Assembly: GCA_039030395.1 (NCBI GenBank)
Contig: JBCCEF010000001.1
Span: 304,258 to 368,257, forward strand
Reading direction: 5' to 3'
DNA from: Acidobacteriota bacterium
GTDB lineage: Bacteria; Acidobacteriota; Thermoanaerobaculia; Multivoradales; JBCCEF01
DNA: 64,000 nt
In this document: positions 43,091 through 52,771 of the stretch, in pieces
How the letters are laid out: the number at the start of each line of letters is the position of its first letter
Position numbering within the stretch: the stretch's first letter is position 1
Program-made: the position numbers and the translations under genes
The notes under the pieces: generated by a model
What the model saw: the letters and a program-made list of their open reading frames with translations, nothing else
Told to the model about the DNA's origin: nothing
The model's database searches: none

Positions 43091-44362
43091 CTACCTGCGC
43101 ATCGGCTGGAGGCGACCGTAGCTCATCGACCGCCACAGCCATTCGGCCGGTCCGAAGCGGAAGCGCGCCAACCACCAGTTCGACACCAGGAGCTGGAAAA
43201 TCCACACCGCGATCACCACCGCCGCCTGCCCGGTCCGCTCCACCGAACCGAACCACCCCAACCCGTGGCCATAGTGGAGCAGCGTGCAGAGGATCGACTG
43301 CCCAAGATAGTTGGTGAAGGCCATCTGCCCGGCCGCGGCGAGAGACTTCTGAAGGAACATTCTGCCGGCGGCGCTGGCGCCCACCACCCAGCCGACGTAG
43401 CCGGCGGCGATCAGCAGACTCCCGAGGTAGTTGGGAAAGGAGCCGATGAAATAGGACCATCGCCAATCCCATCCGTGCTCGAAGTGCAACACCACCCCAA
43501 CGGCCACGATCGGAATGCCCAAGCCCAGGCCACCCGCGGTGAGGTTGCGGTAGAAGCGCCGGGAGCGCTCGCCTGAGAGAATGCCCAGCTTGAAGGCGGC
43601 CATGCCCAAGAGCATCAGTCCTCCGGCCCGCCACAAGGTCCACAACAGGAAGGCCGGCCCTTGGAAGAACCGAGCCAGTTCCTTGCGATACTCCATCTGC
43701 TGCCACCAAGAGCCGCGATAGGCGGCGATTTCATCGGCGAGGAGCTGAGCATCCGGTTGCCAATCGGCATCGGTCTCCGCCACCGCCGCCGCCGGCCAAT
43801 CGGGAATCGAAACAGCACCGAGAGTGGAGAACAACATCGGCACACACAGCACAGCGACTGCGGTCACCACCAGCGATCGCGGTGACCAGTTCCGGCAGGA
43901 GAAGACCACCACACCGCACACCGCATAGGTCACCAAGATGTCGCCACCCCAAATGCCGTAGGCATGGATCATCCCGATCACCAGCAGCCCGCCCATCCGC
44001 CGCAGATGCAGGTACCACCCACTGGTTCCTCGCGCCTTCATGCGGCCCGCCATCAGGGCAATGCCGGCCCCGAAAAGCAGCGAAAAGATGGTCATGAACT
44101 TTTGGTCCGCCAGCACGTGGCTCACCAGCCAGACAACGAGGTTCGCACCGCTCAGGTCGCCGTAGGCGGTGGGGTTCACGTAGGCGGCATTGGGCATGGC
44201 GAAGCTCTGGATATTCATCACCAAGATGCCCAACACCGCGAAACCGCGCAGGACGTCCAGAGTGACGATCCGCTGCGCTTTGGTTACCGGCCGAGCGGCC
44301 GCCGGCGTGGGAGTAGGTTCGCCGGCCTCGGACTCCAACGACTGATCAGATTCGGTCATCAT
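43091..44362 (-). CDS. DUF418 domain membrane protein
   Basis: The 423-residue protein has about ten membrane helices. It begins with the acyltransferase-like opening RIVTLDVLRGFAVLGILVMNIQSFAMP, has KFMTIFSLLFGAGIALM, and ends with the DUF418 domain (SYFIGSFPNYLGSLLIA, MAFTNYLGQSI, GPAEWLWRSMSYG). The function of the family is not established; transport or acyl transfer has been suggested. Tandem starts at 44362 and 44359 are both possible. A shortened family A repeat lies 13 bases upstream of the start. Confidence 0.88.
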   Translation of the reverse strand: MMTESDQSLESEAGEPTPTPAAARPVTKAQRIVTLDVLRGFAVLGILVMNIQSFAMPNAAYVNPTAYGDLSGANLVVWLVSHVLADQKFMTIFSLLFGAGIALMAGRMKARGTSGWYLHLRRMGGLLVIGMIHAYGIWGGDILVTYAVCGVVVFSCRNWSPRSLVVTAVAVLCVPMLFSTLGAVSIPDWPAAAVAETDADWQPDAQLLADEIAAYRGSWWQQMEYRKELARFFQGPAFLLWTLWRAGGLMLLGMAAFKLGILSGERSRRFYRNLTAGGLGLGIPIVAVGVVLHFEHGWDWRWSYFIGSFPNYLGSLLIAAGYVGWVVGASAAGRMFLQKSLAAAGQMAFTNYLGQSILCTLLHYGHGLGWFGSVERTGQAAVVIAVWIFQLLVSNWWLARFRFGPAEWLWRSMSYGRLQPMRR

Positions 44363-44374
44363 GGCGGTGAGTTT

Positions 44375-44439
44375 AGCCCTTCTTTCCCGATGCAGGCGCA
44401 TCGGGCCTCGCAATAGGAGGCTGGTGCGAAGGAAGGGCT
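44375..44439. repeat. Shortened family A hairpin repeat (copy 5, 65 bp)
   Basis: Arms AGCCCTTCTTTC (44375-44386) and GAAGGAAGGGCT (44428-44439) pair with one mismatch, and an inner stem CCCGATGC/GCATCGGG (44386-44393, 44398-44405) follows. The right part (CCTCGCAATAGGAGGCTGGT) corresponds to the 3' end of full copies. The GCTGCAAGG...GTACTCGAAGTACG core is missing. It sits between divergent DUF418 and nadE starts. Confidence 0.7.
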
Positions 44440-44508
44440 GGGGAAATACCGGTAGGTGAACCTCCGCGCCCTTCGATCTGGTAGGGTCCCGGCGAGGAAA
44501 TCCCGCCG

Positions 44509-46599
44509 ATGAACAGCTCTTTCCGCTCCCTCTACTCCCATGGATTCGCCCGGGTGGCGGTCGGAATTCCACGCGTCAAGGTAGGCACTCCCGCCTTCAA
44601 CGGTGACGAAACTCTCACCCTGGCCCGGCAGGCCTCGGAGCAGCGGGCGGCCGTGGTGCTGTTCCCGGAACTCGGCCTGACGGCCTACACCTGCGACGAC
44701 CTGTTTCATCAGGACGCCCTGCTCGACGCCAGCGAGCAGGCCCTCGACCGGCTGTGCGAAGCGAGCCGCGACCTCATGCCGCTGTTGCTGGTGGGCTTGC
44801 CGATGCGCCATGAGGACCGCCTGTTCAACTGCGCCGTCGCGATCTATCGCGGCGACATCCTCGGAGTGGTGCCGAAGAGCTTCTTGCCCAACTATCGGGA
44901 GTTTTACGAAAAGCGTCATTTCGCTTCGGCACGACAGGCCATCGGCCCGTCGTGCCGGCTCCTCGGCCGGGAGGTACCCTTCGGCACAGACCTGATCTTC
45001 GAGGCGACGGGCATCCGCAACCTGGTGATCCACACGGAGATCTGCGAAGACCTCTGGGTACCCATTCCGCCGTCGACCTACGCCGCCCTGGCCGGCGCCA
45101 CGGTGCTGACCAATCTCTCCGCCAGCAACGTCACCATCGGCAAGGCGGACTTCCGCCGTGCGCTCTGCGCCGCGCAGTCCGGTCGTTGTGCGGCGGCCTA
45201 TCTGTTCGCCGCCGCCGGACCCGGCGAGTCCACTACCGACATGGCCTGGGACGGCCAGGCCTTGATTTACGAGAACGCCGAGTTGCTGGCCGAAGCCGAA
45301 CGATTCCCGCGGGACGGCGATCTGCTGGTGGCCGACATCGACCTCGAACGGCTGCGTCAGGAACGCCTTCGGCTCACCAGCTTCGGCGACTCGATCGGCG
45401 ATTTGCGGCAGCGTCTGGCGACCTTCCGGCGCATTCCCTTCGATCTCGCCCCACCGGAGCTGGACGGACCGGAGGACGCCTTGCCGCTCAAGCGGGAGGT
45501 CGATCGCTTCCCCTACGTTCCCTCCGACCGGACGCTGCGGGACGAGCGCTGCTACGAAGCCTACGAAATCCAGATCCACGGCTTGATGAAGCGCCTCGAA
45601 GCCACCGGTATTGACAAGGTGGTGGTCGGTATCTCCGGCGGCCTGGATTCCACCCAAGCCCTGCTGGTGGCGATCAAGACTTTCGATCGCCTCGGCCTGC
45701 CGCGCGCGAACATCCTGGCCTACACCCTGCCGGGCTTCGCCACCAGCGAACGAACGCTGGAAAGCGCTCGCGCCTTGATGAAGGTCTTCGGCGTCAGCGC
45801 CGAAGAGATCGACATCCGCCCGTCGGCCCGGCAGATGCTGGAGGATCTCGAGCACCCCTTCGCCGACGGCGAACCGATCCACGACGTCACCTTCGAGAAC
45901 GTACAGGCCGGGGAGCGTACCTCGCACCTCTTCCGGCTGGCGAACTTCCACGGCGCCCTGGTCCTCGGCACCGGCGATCTCTCGGAACTCGCCCTCGGCT
46001 GGACAACCTACGGCGTGGGCGACCAGATGTCGCACTACAACGTCAACACCTCTGTGCCCAAGACCCTGATCCAGCATCTGATCCGCTGGGAGATCCAAAG
46101 CGGCCGCTTCGAAGGCGAGGCATCGGAAGTCCTGCAGTCCATCCTGGACACGGAGATCTCGCCGGAACTCATTCCCGGCAACGGCGACGAAGCCGACCCG
46201 GACGGTCCGGCACAACGCACGGAAGAGGTGATCGGCCCCTACGAACTGCAGGACTTCCACCTCTATTTCGTCACCCGCTACGGCTTCCGGCCATCGAAGG
46301 TGGCCTTCCTCGCCCACCACGCCTGGGGCGATCGCAAACGCGGTCCGTGGCCCGAGACGTTGCCCGAAGACCGCCGCAACGAGTATGACCTCGCCACCAT
46401 CAAGAAGTGGCTGGGGGTCTTCCTCTACCGCTTTTTCAAGCTCTCCCAGTTCAAGCGGTCGGCCAGCCCCAACGGCCCCAAGGTCGGATCCGGCGGCTCC
46501 CTTTCGCCGCGTGGCGACTGGCGGGCGCCGAGCGACGGCGAGGCCGAAGTCTGGCTCGACGAGCTGGCCAGCGTTCCCGACGCTAGGCCGAAGGCCTAG
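44509..46599 (+). CDS. nadE: Glutamine-dependent NAD(+) synthetase
   Basis: The 696-residue two-domain enzyme makes NAD from deamido-NAD. The N-terminal nitrilase-type glutaminase has its Glu in [13 protein letters not shown], Lys in [16 protein letters not shown] and Cys in [11 protein letters not shown]. The C-terminal synthetase has the pyrophosphatase loop [13 protein letters not shown] (about residue 378), [15 protein letters not shown] and the [12 protein letters not shown] segment. The length is that of the full glutamine-dependent form. ATG 44509 is preceded by CGAGGAAA. The last codons and the stop TAG (46597-46599) lie inside a family B repeat. Confidence 0.96.
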   Translation: MNSSFRSLYSHGFARVAVGIPRVKVGTPAFNGDETLTLARQASEQRAAVVLFPELGLTAYTCDDLFHQDALLDASEQALDRLCEASRDLMPLLLVGLPMRHEDRLFNCAVAIYRGDILGVVPKSFLPNYREFYEKRHFASARQAIGPSCRLLGREVPFGTDLIFEATGIRNLVIHTEICEDLWVPIPPSTYAALAGATVLTNLSASNVTIGKADFRRALCAAQSGRCAAAYLFAAAGPGESTTDMAWDGQALIYENAELLAEAERFPRDGDLLVADIDLERLRQERLRLTSFGDSIGDLRQRLATFRRIPFDLAPPELDGPEDALPLKREVDRFPYVPSDRTLRDERCYEAYEIQIHGLMKRLEATGIDKVVVGISGGLDSTQALLVAIKTFDRLGLPRANILAYTLPGFATSERTLESARALMKVFGVSAEEIDIRPSARQMLEDLEHPFADGEPIHDVTFENVQAGERTSHLFRLANFHGALVLGTGDLSELALGWTTYGVGDQMSHYNVNTSVPKTLIQHLIRWEIQSGRFEGEASEVLQSILDTEISPELIPGNGDEADPDGPAQRTEEVIGPYELQDFHLYFVTRYGFRPSKVAFLAHHAWGDRKRGPWPETLPEDRRNEYDLATIKKWLGVFLYRFFKLSQFKRSASPNGPKVGSGGSLSPRGDWRAPSDGEAEVWLDELASVPDARPKA

Positions 46600-46614
46600 T
46601 TCAGCAACCTGCTA
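46582..46614. repeat. Family B hairpin repeat, copy 2 (partial)
   Basis: On the minus strand it reads TTAGCAGGTTGCTGAACTAG and then GGCCTTCGGCCTAGC. It includes the palindrome CTAGGCC-GAA-GGCCTAG (46583-46599) that encodes the last residues and stop of nadE. The CTA at 46612-46614 is the stop of the convergent PIN-domain gene. Confidence 0.7.
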
Positions 46615-47043
46615 ACCTACCGGTTGCCGGAGCGGCCGAATCCCGAAGGTCCGGCGGCCGGCGAAGCGATAGGTCTCGAAGTCCGCGTGATCGACGGTGA
46701 ACACCGTCGACAGGCCCGCTCGCTCGGCCAGGCGCACCAAGGTGGCATCGGCGAAGTCCATCGGCCGGTCCGCATAGCGCACCATCAAGTCCTCGAGAGG
46801 TCGCAAATCCTCGCCGGCCATCGGCTCCAGCACCAGCGCACCGGTGGTCAGCAGGCGCCAGACGGCGGCCTGGCCGGGCTCCGAGTCGCCCAGCAGGTGA
46901 AACAGCTCGCAGAGCACCGCCGAGGTCGTCGCCAGCGGCAACGGAAGCTCCTCGAAAGCTGTCACACAGGCACGGTGCCATCGATCGTCCGCATCCAGCA
47001 GGGCCAGCAGAGCGCCGGTATCGGCCAGCGCCTTGGGACGCAT
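46612..47043 (-). CDS. VapC-type PIN-domain ribonuclease toxin
   Basis: The 143-residue protein has the PIN-fold acidic residues in order: Asp in ALADTGALLALLD, Glu in VLCELFHLL, Asp in MDFADATLVRLAE and Asp in VFTVDHADFETYR. PIN toxins cleave tRNA or rRNA when freed from their antitoxin. ATG 47043 was chosen; an alternative start at 47089 would overlap the antitoxin stop. It lies directly downstream of a ribbon-helix-helix type antitoxin gene on the same strand. Its stop is supplied by the family B repeat. Confidence 0.85.
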   Translation of the reverse strand: MRPKALADTGALLALLDADDRWHRACVTAFEELPLPLATTSAVLCELFHLLGDSEPGQAAVWRLLTTGALVLEPMAGEDLRPLEDLMVRYADRPMDFADATLVRLAERAGLSTVFTVDHADFETYRFAGRRTFGIRPLRQPVG

Positions 47044-47077
47044 TTCGCCGCGGCCGAGCCCGCCCTCCGCCGGTGAC

Positions 47078-47356
47078 CTAGGAACCATGATTTTGCCGCA
47101 GGCGCTCGCGCACCCGCTCGCGCACCCGGCTGGAGCGATCTGGATCTCCGCCCCGCAGCACGCCGAAGCAAGCCCGCGCCTCCCGGCGCATGCGTTCTTC
47201 GACCGCGGCGCCTTCGCCGGAGCGTCCGGCAAGCCAGCGAGTGACGATTCCTTCGAGCAGATGGGACATGCTGGTTTCCTCCTCCCGGGCGGCGGCTTCC
47301 AGCTCGGCCTTGAGGCGAGCGTCGAGGCGCCAACTGTAGACTTCCGACTTCTTCAT
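47078..47356 (-). CDS. Ribbon-helix-helix type antitoxin (VapB-like)
   Basis: The 92-residue protein begins KKSEVYSWRLDARLKAELEAA, a ribbon-helix-helix DNA-binding pattern of a beta strand followed by two helices. It has an Arg-rich tail (RRGGDPDRSSRVRERVRERL-like) likely to contact the toxin. The start ATG 47356 overlaps one arm of an inverted repeat at 47355-47375 that also covers the -10 box. This suggests autorepression by the antitoxin or the complex. It precedes the PIN toxin gene by 34 bases. Confidence 0.8.
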   Translation of the reverse strand: MKKSEVYSWRLDARLKAELEAAAREEETSMSHLLEGIVTRWLAGRSGEGAAVEERMRREARACFGVLRGGDPDRSSRVRERVRERLRQNHGS

Positions 47357-47392
47357 GCACTTCAGTGTAGTGCATTTTACCTTTGCAATCAA
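47355..47392 (-). promoter_or_regulatory. Promoter and operator of the vapBC-like pair
   Basis: On the minus strand, -35 TTGATT (47392-47387) and -10 TACACT (47369-47364) are 17 bases apart. The inverted repeat ATGCACT-7 bases-AGTGCAT (47355-47375) covers the -10 and reaches the antitoxin start codon, so the mRNA would begin at or next to the ATG. Confidence 0.65.
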
Positions 47393-47492
47393 TCCTCGTC
47401 CTCCTTCCGCACCGTTTCAGGGTGTTTCATCCCCGTGCTCGGGGGGGATCGATAGGGGAGACGCGGAAGGCGGCGAGGATCGCTCGTCGGGA

Positions 47493-47547
47493 GCTAGCAG
47501 GTTGCTGAAAAAGGCCTTCGGCCTAGTCTTTCAGCTGCCCTGCTAGC
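47493..47547. repeat. Family B hairpin repeat, copy 3
   Basis: GCTAGCAGG...CCTGCTAGC forms the outer stem, GCTGAAA...TTTCAGC the next, and AGGCC-ttc-GGCCT the tip, giving an almost continuous 55-base hairpin. The CTA at 47543-47545 is the stop of the Nramp-like gene on the minus strand. The left neighbour is the divergent vapB promoter. Confidence 0.85.
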
Positions 47548-48847
47548 GATTCTCTCGAAGGGACCGAATGCGGCGCGCCAGGGGAACCGCGAGAAGGAGA
47601 CCGAGGACCCCGGCGAGGACGACCATCGCGAGCCCTGGCGGCTGCGGTAGGCCCAGGGCCTTGGCGACGGCGAGAGCGACGAGGCGCACCCCGAGGAGCA
47701 CCGTCACCGCCGAGACGACGGCCAGCGCGGCGTTTCCCCAGGGGCCATTGATGCCCTCGGACCCGAGAGCCGCGCGATCGTTGACCGCCAGAAGCAAGAA
47801 GACCGTCACGATCGGCAACAGAACGCCGTTGAGGGCCTGCGCCAGAAGGATCACCGGCACCGGCTGGAGGCCGGTCAGGCCCACCATCAAGCCGGCTGCG
47901 AGCACTCCCGCCCATACGGCTCGAAACCGCAACCTCCGGGGATTCCAGAGGTCGCCATCTTTGCGGCGTGCGAGCCCCCGGGCGGTGATCGCCGCTGCCA
48001 GGGGTGCGGTGACGGCGGACGACAACCCGGCACCGAGCAACCCGAGGTAAAACAACCGGCGAGCCCCTGCGCCGAGGCGTTCACCCAACACTGCGCCGAT
48101 GGCGGCGAAGGAGAACTCGCCGGTCACGGCGGCGCCGGTGACCATGACCGCCAGGGAGATCAAACCGCCGAGGCCGATCGCCACGGCGAGACCAAAGCGC
48201 ATTTCTGCCAGGCTCTGACCACGGGCCAGGCTCGATCCGAGAAACAGGTTGTAGGGCACCACCGTCGTGCCGACCAGGCCCAACACGAGCAAGCCCGCTC
48301 CCGCCGGCAGATCCGGCACCAGGGCACCCCGCGCCACCTCTCCCCAGGGCGGCGCCAGCCGCCAGGCCGCGATCGCGAAGGCGACACCCATCAGCGCCAC
48401 CAGGGCGCTCAAGGCCCGGGCCACCGCGCGCGGCGAACCGAGGAAGAGCAAACAGGCGGCCGCCACCGCCAAGGCGACCAGCCACGGCACCGTCCCTCCG
48501 GAGGCATCGCCCCGGACGAAGGCCAGATCCGCGCCGGCTACCGCGCCGAGGAGATTCCCCGCCTGGTAGGCGGCACAGCCGAGAATCACCGCGCCGGCCA
48601 CCAGTACCGCCATCCAACGGCCGCCGGCCCACCGCCCAAGGGCGGCGGCCAGATCTTCCCCGGAATGGAGAGCCAAACGGCCGCTCGCCTCCTGCAGGAC
48701 GAAGGTCGTCAGGGTCGAGAACACCAATGCCCAGAGCAGGGCATAGCGGTGCGCAGCGCCAGCGGAAGCGGCGGCGGTGACGGTGCCGGGACCGATGAAG
48801 GCGGCGGCGATGGCGGACCACAACAGGACCGAGAGTAGACGTTTCAT
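47543..48847 (-). CDS. Nramp-family permease without the usual metal-binding motif
   Basis: The 434-residue protein has about eleven membrane helices and the Nramp opening AAAFIGPGTVTAAASAGAAH. The metal-binding DPGN of helix 1 is replaced by ASAGA, and the helix 6 MPH motif reads VPYNLFLGSS. It therefore probably does not carry divalent metals in the usual way. It starts at ATG 48847, overlapping the hyuB-like stop by four bases. Nramp-like YcsG lies in the Bacillus 5-oxoprolinase operon, so transport of 5-oxoproline or a similar cyclic amide is a reasonable inference. The stop comes from a family B repeat. Confidence 0.82.
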   Translation of the reverse strand: MKRLLSVLLWSAIAAAFIGPGTVTAAASAGAAHRYALLWALVFSTLTTFVLQEASGRLALHSGEDLAAALGRWAGGRWMAVLVAGAVILGCAAYQAGNLLGAVAGADLAFVRGDASGGTVPWLVALAVAAACLLFLGSPRAVARALSALVALMGVAFAIAAWRLAPPWGEVARGALVPDLPAGAGLLVLGLVGTTVVPYNLFLGSSLARGQSLAEMRFGLAVAIGLGGLISLAVMVTGAAVTGEFSFAAIGAVLGERLGAGARRLFYLGLLGAGLSSAVTAPLAAAITARGLARRKDGDLWNPRRLRFRAVWAGVLAAGLMVGLTGLQPVPVILLAQALNGVLLPIVTVFLLLAVNDRAALGSEGINGPWGNAALAVVSAVTVLLGVRLVALAVAKALGLPQPPGLAMVVLAGVLGLLLAVPLARRIRSLRENR

Positions 48848-50397
48848 TCGTTCTCCCCTCCCCAGCCTCCTCCGCCGGGGGTTTCGAGCACCAGGCGATC
48901 GCCGGGCATCACGGACCGTCCGGCGATGCCCGGCAGGTCCTCGCCGCTGCCGTCGGCCCGCCGGAGCCGCTGCCGGCCCGGGCTGCCGGGCCCTCCGCCG
49001 GCGGCGCCGGCGGGTCCCTCGGATCGGCGTTGGGAGAGCAGCGAGAGTTCTACCGGCTGCAAGAAAGTCATCTCGCGCACGATCCCGTCGCCGCCCCGAA
49101 AGCGGCCGGCACCACCGGAGCCACGCCGGACCGCGAAACGCTCCAGGCGCACCGGATAGCGGTGTTCGAGGATTTCCGGATCGGTGATCCGGGTGTTGGT
49201 CATGTGGCTGTGTACCGCATCGGCACCGGCAAAGCCCGGCCCGGCACCGGCACCTCCGCCGACGGTCTCGTAGTAACCAAAGCGCTCGTTGCCGAACAGC
49301 ACATTGTTCATCGTCCCCTGGCTGCCGGCGGCCAAGCTCAGGGCCTCGATCAAGGTGTCCACCACCCGCTGGCTGGTTTCGACATTGCCGCCGACCACCG
49401 CCGGTGCCGCCAACGGGTCCGCCGGGAACGGCGGATTGAGCATGCCCTCGGGAACGATCAACCGTACCGGCTTCATCAGCCCTTCGTTGAGCGGCAGCGG
49501 CTCGTCCACCAGCAGTCGCAGAACGTAGAGCACGGCGCTCTGCACCACCGCCGGCGGCGCGTTGAGGTTACCCCGGTGGACCGGCCCGGTGCCGGTGAAG
49601 TCGATCCGAGCCCGACCCCCTTCGAGGTCGACGGCCACTCGGATCGGCGCTCCGTCGTCGAGGCGGTGGAGCGCTTCGTAGCGGCCCGCCGGTCGGCTCG
49701 CCAGGGCGCGCTCCACCAGCGTTCCCGAGCGCGACGCCAGCGCCGTCATCGCCGCCCGGATCACCGGGTTTCCGTGGATCGCGGCCAGTCCGGCGAGCAC
49801 CGCCGCACCGCGCCCATTGGCCGCCAGGGCGGCGTGGAGATCGGCGACGTTCTCGGTGTAGGAACGGGTGGGAAACGGCCCTGAGGTCATGCGACGGCGC
49901 AGTTCCGGCCAGCGGGAGATGCCGTCGCGCACCAGGGCAAAGGGTTCGAGGACCACACCCTCCTCGGCGAGGCAACGGGCGTCCGGCGGCATCGAACCGG
50001 GCCGCGACCCGCCGATCTCCGCATGGTGCGCCCGATTCGCCACGAAGCCGATCCGCTCGTCGGCGGCGAACACCGGACTCACCACCGTCACATCCGGCAG
50101 GTGGGAGCCTCCCCAAGCCGGATGATTGGTGACGATGGCGTCCCCCGGCCGGAGTCCGTCGTCCGCAAAGCCCCCCGCCATCAGCTTGCGCACGCATAAG
50201 CCCAGGGCCCCCAGATGCACCGGAATATGCGGCGCGTTGGCCACCAGGCGACCGTCCGCGTCGAGCACCGCGCAGGAGAAGTCCAGGCGTTCCCGGATAT
50301 TGGTCGAGACCGCCGTCCGCTGAAGCATCTCGCCCATTTCCCGGGCGATGGCCTCGAAGCGGTGGGTGAAGAGTTCCAACTCGACGGGACCGATCAT
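48844..50397 (-). CDS. Hydantoinase B / oxoprolinase family protein
   Basis: The 517-residue protein matches HyuB-type subunits: [20 protein letters not shown] at the start, [47 protein letters not shown], and the C-terminal [16 protein letters not shown]. Together with the HyuA-type subunit it should hydrolyse a hydantoin, 5-oxoproline or related lactam using ATP. It overlaps both neighbours by four bases in the order A-B-permease. The exact substrate cannot be decided from sequence. Confidence 0.92.
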   Translation of the reverse strand: MIGPVELELFTHRFEAIAREMGEMLQRTAVSTNIRERLDFSCAVLDADGRLVANAPHIPVHLGALGLCVRKLMAGGFADDGLRPGDAIVTNHPAWGGSHLPDVTVVSPVFAADERIGFVANRAHHAEIGGSRPGSMPPDARCLAEEGVVLEPFALVRDGISRWPELRRRMTSGPFPTRSYTENVADLHAALAANGRGAAVLAGLAAIHGNPVIRAAMTALASRSGTLVERALASRPAGRYEALHRLDDGAPIRVAVDLEGGRARIDFTGTGPVHRGNLNAPPAVVQSAVLYVLRLLVDEPLPLNEGLMKPVRLIVPEGMLNPPFPADPLAAPAVVGGNVETSQRVVDTLIEALSLAAGSQGTMNNVLFGNERFGYYETVGGGAGAGPGFAGADAVHSHMTNTRITDPEILEHRYPVRLERFAVRRGSGGAGRFRGGDGIVREMTFLQPVELSLLSQRRSEGPAGAAGGGPGSPGRQRLRRADGSGEDLPGIAGRSVMPGDRLVLETPGGGGWGGENE

Positions 50398-52700
50398 CGC
50401 TCCGCCTCCGGTCGCTCCAAAACCAACGCGCCGGACTCGTGCAGGTGCCCCCGCCAGCCGTCTTCGATCATCGTGGTGCTGTGGGCCTCGGCGACCACCA
50501 GCGGTCCGGCGAGGTCCACTCCGGCCACCAAGGCTGTCCGTTCGACCACCGGAACAGTACCCAGAGCGCCCACCAGATCCCGCCGGTGGGAAGCACCCGC
50601 GGCGCGCGGTACGCTCCGTACCCCCGGCAGCGAGCGATCCTCACCCACCACCGCCGCGGCCATCAGCGAGACCACCTCCAGCTCCCCTTCCGGCCGGTAG
50701 CCGAAGCGCCCTTCATAGGCCGCCGCGAACCCCTCCTTCAGCACTTCCTCGACCGTGACCGCCGGCGGACTCGCGATGGCCAACGACGACTCCTGACCGA
50801 CGAGCCGGAGTTCCGCTTCGCGGCGATGAATCCGCGGACTCGCCGCCGACTCGCCGACCGTCACCTCCCGGCGCGCCTCGTCTTCGAGGGCGGCGAGCAG
50901 GGCCGGGAGTTCCCCACCGCACCGGGTCAGCGGCGCCAGCACCTGTCGCCGGGCGATGCGCTCGATCGCCGCCGCCCCCAAGCCCCGGGCGCTCAGCAGG
51001 CCGGCATCCGCCGGAATCACCACCGTGCGGATGCCGAGCTTCACCGCCAGGGAACAGGCGTGCAGCCCACCGGCGCCGCCAAAGGCCACCATTGCGTAGT
51101 CCGCCGGATCCTTCCCTTCGCGAACGGAAATCCGGCGAATCGCTTCGGCCATGCGCTCATTGGCGATGGCCAGCATTCCGGCGAGCAGGCGTTCCGGAGG
51201 AGGTACCTCGCCCAGCGCTTCTCGCACCTGATTCTCGACGGACCGGAACGCTTCAAGGGCCGCGGGCGGATCGATCGGGATGCCGAAGCGCGCCGCATCG
51301 AGGCGACCGAGGAGCAAGTGGACATCGGTCAGGGTGAGCGGTCCCCCGGCGCCGTAGCAGGCCGGCCCGGGCATCGCCCCGGCGCTCTCCGGCCCCACCC
51401 CCAGGGCTACCCCATCGAAGTGGCAAATCGAGCCGCCACCGGCGGCGACGCTCTCGATCGCCAGGGCCGGCGCCAGCAGCCGCGCCGTGCCCACCCGGTG
51501 TTCGAACCGCAAGTCGAACTCGCCGTCCCAGCGGGCCACGTCGCTGCTGGTTCCGCCCATATCGAAGGCGATGATCCGCTCGCAGCCCGCCGCCCGCCCA
51601 GCAGCAGCGGCCCCCACCACGCCACCGGCCGGACCGGACAGCAGGCTGTCCTTGGGATGAAACCTGTTGCGACCCATCAGGTGGCCGGCACTGGTCATGA
51701 TGCGGAGCGAGCCTCCGGCAGGCGCCAGGGCCTCCTCCACTCCGTCCAGATAGGAATCGATCACCGGCGACAGGTAGGCATTGACCACCGCCGTTTCGGT
51801 GCGCGCCTGATAGCCGATCATCGGCGCCAGCTCGGCGGAGGCTGAAATCGGCAATCCCGCAGAAGACAGGAGTTCGACCGCCCGGCGCTCGTGATCCGGA
51901 TAGCGATCCGAGTGCAGCAACGAAATCGCAACCGCCTCGAATCCCTGCCCGGCCAGGGTAGACGCCAGCTCTCGGAGGCGGTCGTCCGGTAGCGGACGCA
52001 AGGCTTCCCCGGCGGCCACCCCTCCCTCGTCGTCCCGTCGCAGAGCCATCCGCTCGTCGATCTCGAAAACTCGAGAATAGAGCGGCGCCGGGCGGTCGAT
52101 CGCGAGGGCGAAGAGGTCCGGCCGGCGCTGGTCGCCGATCACCAGCAAATCGGCGAAACCACGCGTCACCAGGAGCGCCGTGCGGGCGCCGCGGCGTTCG
52201 AGCAGAGCGTTTGTGCCGCGGGTGGTGGCGAGGCGCAGGGCGATCGGTGGCAGCGGCTGCCGCGCGGCCGTTCCGGTGACCCAGCGCGCCGCCAGAATCG
52301 GCGCCTCCTCCGGCGAGCGCAGGCTGATCGGCACCCCTTTTCGCCAGGAGGTGGGTGCCGGCGACGCCAGTTCGATTCGTTGCAGATCGGACTCGCCGGC
52401 GACGCTCCGGTGACCGGTGACCGCAATCTCATCGGCGCCGCCTTCGGCAGCCGGCGAGGCGCCGGCGAGGAGTGCGAGAGTGCAGTTATCGAACAGACCC
52501 TGCGGCGCCCCGGCGAGACCGCCCAGGTGAAGCGTTCGGTCGCCCACGCGACCTTCGATCCGGCCGCGGAGGGTGCTCGAACTGAGCACCTTGGCGCGCC
52601 GCCAGCGGCCGTCCGGCGCGCGGGCCAGGCAGTCCGTAAAGGTCCCGCCGGTGTCGATCCACAGACGCCACCGGGCCACCGGCTCCGAAGTCCGATTCAC
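50394..52700 (-). CDS. Hydantoinase A / oxoprolinase family protein (ATPase subunit)
   Basis: The 768-residue protein has the HyuA pattern: WRLWIDTGGTFTDCLAR (phosphate-binding), LRLATTRGTNALLERRGART, LLVTRGFADLL, FDMGGTSSDVARWDGEF and AFGGAGGLHACSLA. GTG 52700 was chosen because GGGAG lies 10 bases before it and the family starts close to the ATP motif; a TTG at 52742 is possible. A perfect -10 TATAAT at 52771-52766 lies over the stop of the preceding diguanylate cyclase gene. The operon continues with the HyuB-type subunit and an Nramp-like permease. Confidence 0.92.
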   Translation of the reverse strand: MNRTSEPVARWRLWIDTGGTFTDCLARAPDGRWRRAKVLSSSTLRGRIEGRVGDRTLHLGGLAGAPQGLFDNCTLALLAGASPAAEGGADEIAVTGHRSVAGESDLQRIELASPAPTSWRKGVPISLRSPEEAPILAARWVTGTAARQPLPPIALRLATTRGTNALLERRGARTALLVTRGFADLLVIGDQRRPDLFALAIDRPAPLYSRVFEIDERMALRRDDEGGVAAGEALRPLPDDRLRELASTLAGQGFEAVAISLLHSDRYPDHERRAVELLSSAGLPISASAELAPMIGYQARTETAVVNAYLSPVIDSYLDGVEEALAPAGGSLRIMTSAGHLMGRNRFHPKDSLLSGPAGGVVGAAAAGRAAGCERIIAFDMGGTSSDVARWDGEFDLRFEHRVGTARLLAPALAIESVAAGGGSICHFDGVALGVGPESAGAMPGPACYGAGGPLTLTDVHLLLGRLDAARFGIPIDPPAALEAFRSVENQVREALGEVPPPERLLAGMLAIANERMAEAIRRISVREGKDPADYAMVAFGGAGGLHACSLAVKLGIRTVVIPADAGLLSARGLGAAAIERIARRQVLAPLTRCGGELPALLAALEDEARREVTVGESAASPRIHRREAELRLVGQESSLAIASPPAVTVEEVLKEGFAAAYEGRFGYRPEGELEVVSLMAAAVVGEDRSLPGVRSVPRAAGASHRRDLVGALGTVPVVERTALVAGVDLAGPLVVAEAHSTTMIEDGWRGHLHESGALVLERPEAER

Positions 52701-52765
52701 TGCGCAAGGACTCCCGCGCCGGCTCGGCAACGGCTGCTGCAAGTCGTGGTCTGAGCGATGGGAGA

Positions 52766-52771
52766 ATTATA
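52766..52771 (-). promoter_or_regulatory. Candidate -10 element of the hydantoinase operon
   Basis: TATAAT matches the consensus exactly on the minus strand and overlaps the TAA stop (52769-52767) of the diguanylate cyclase gene. The -35 region (CACCTT at 17 bases) is poor. A start of transcription near 52759 would give a leader of about 59 bases to the GTG at 52700. Confidence 0.45.
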
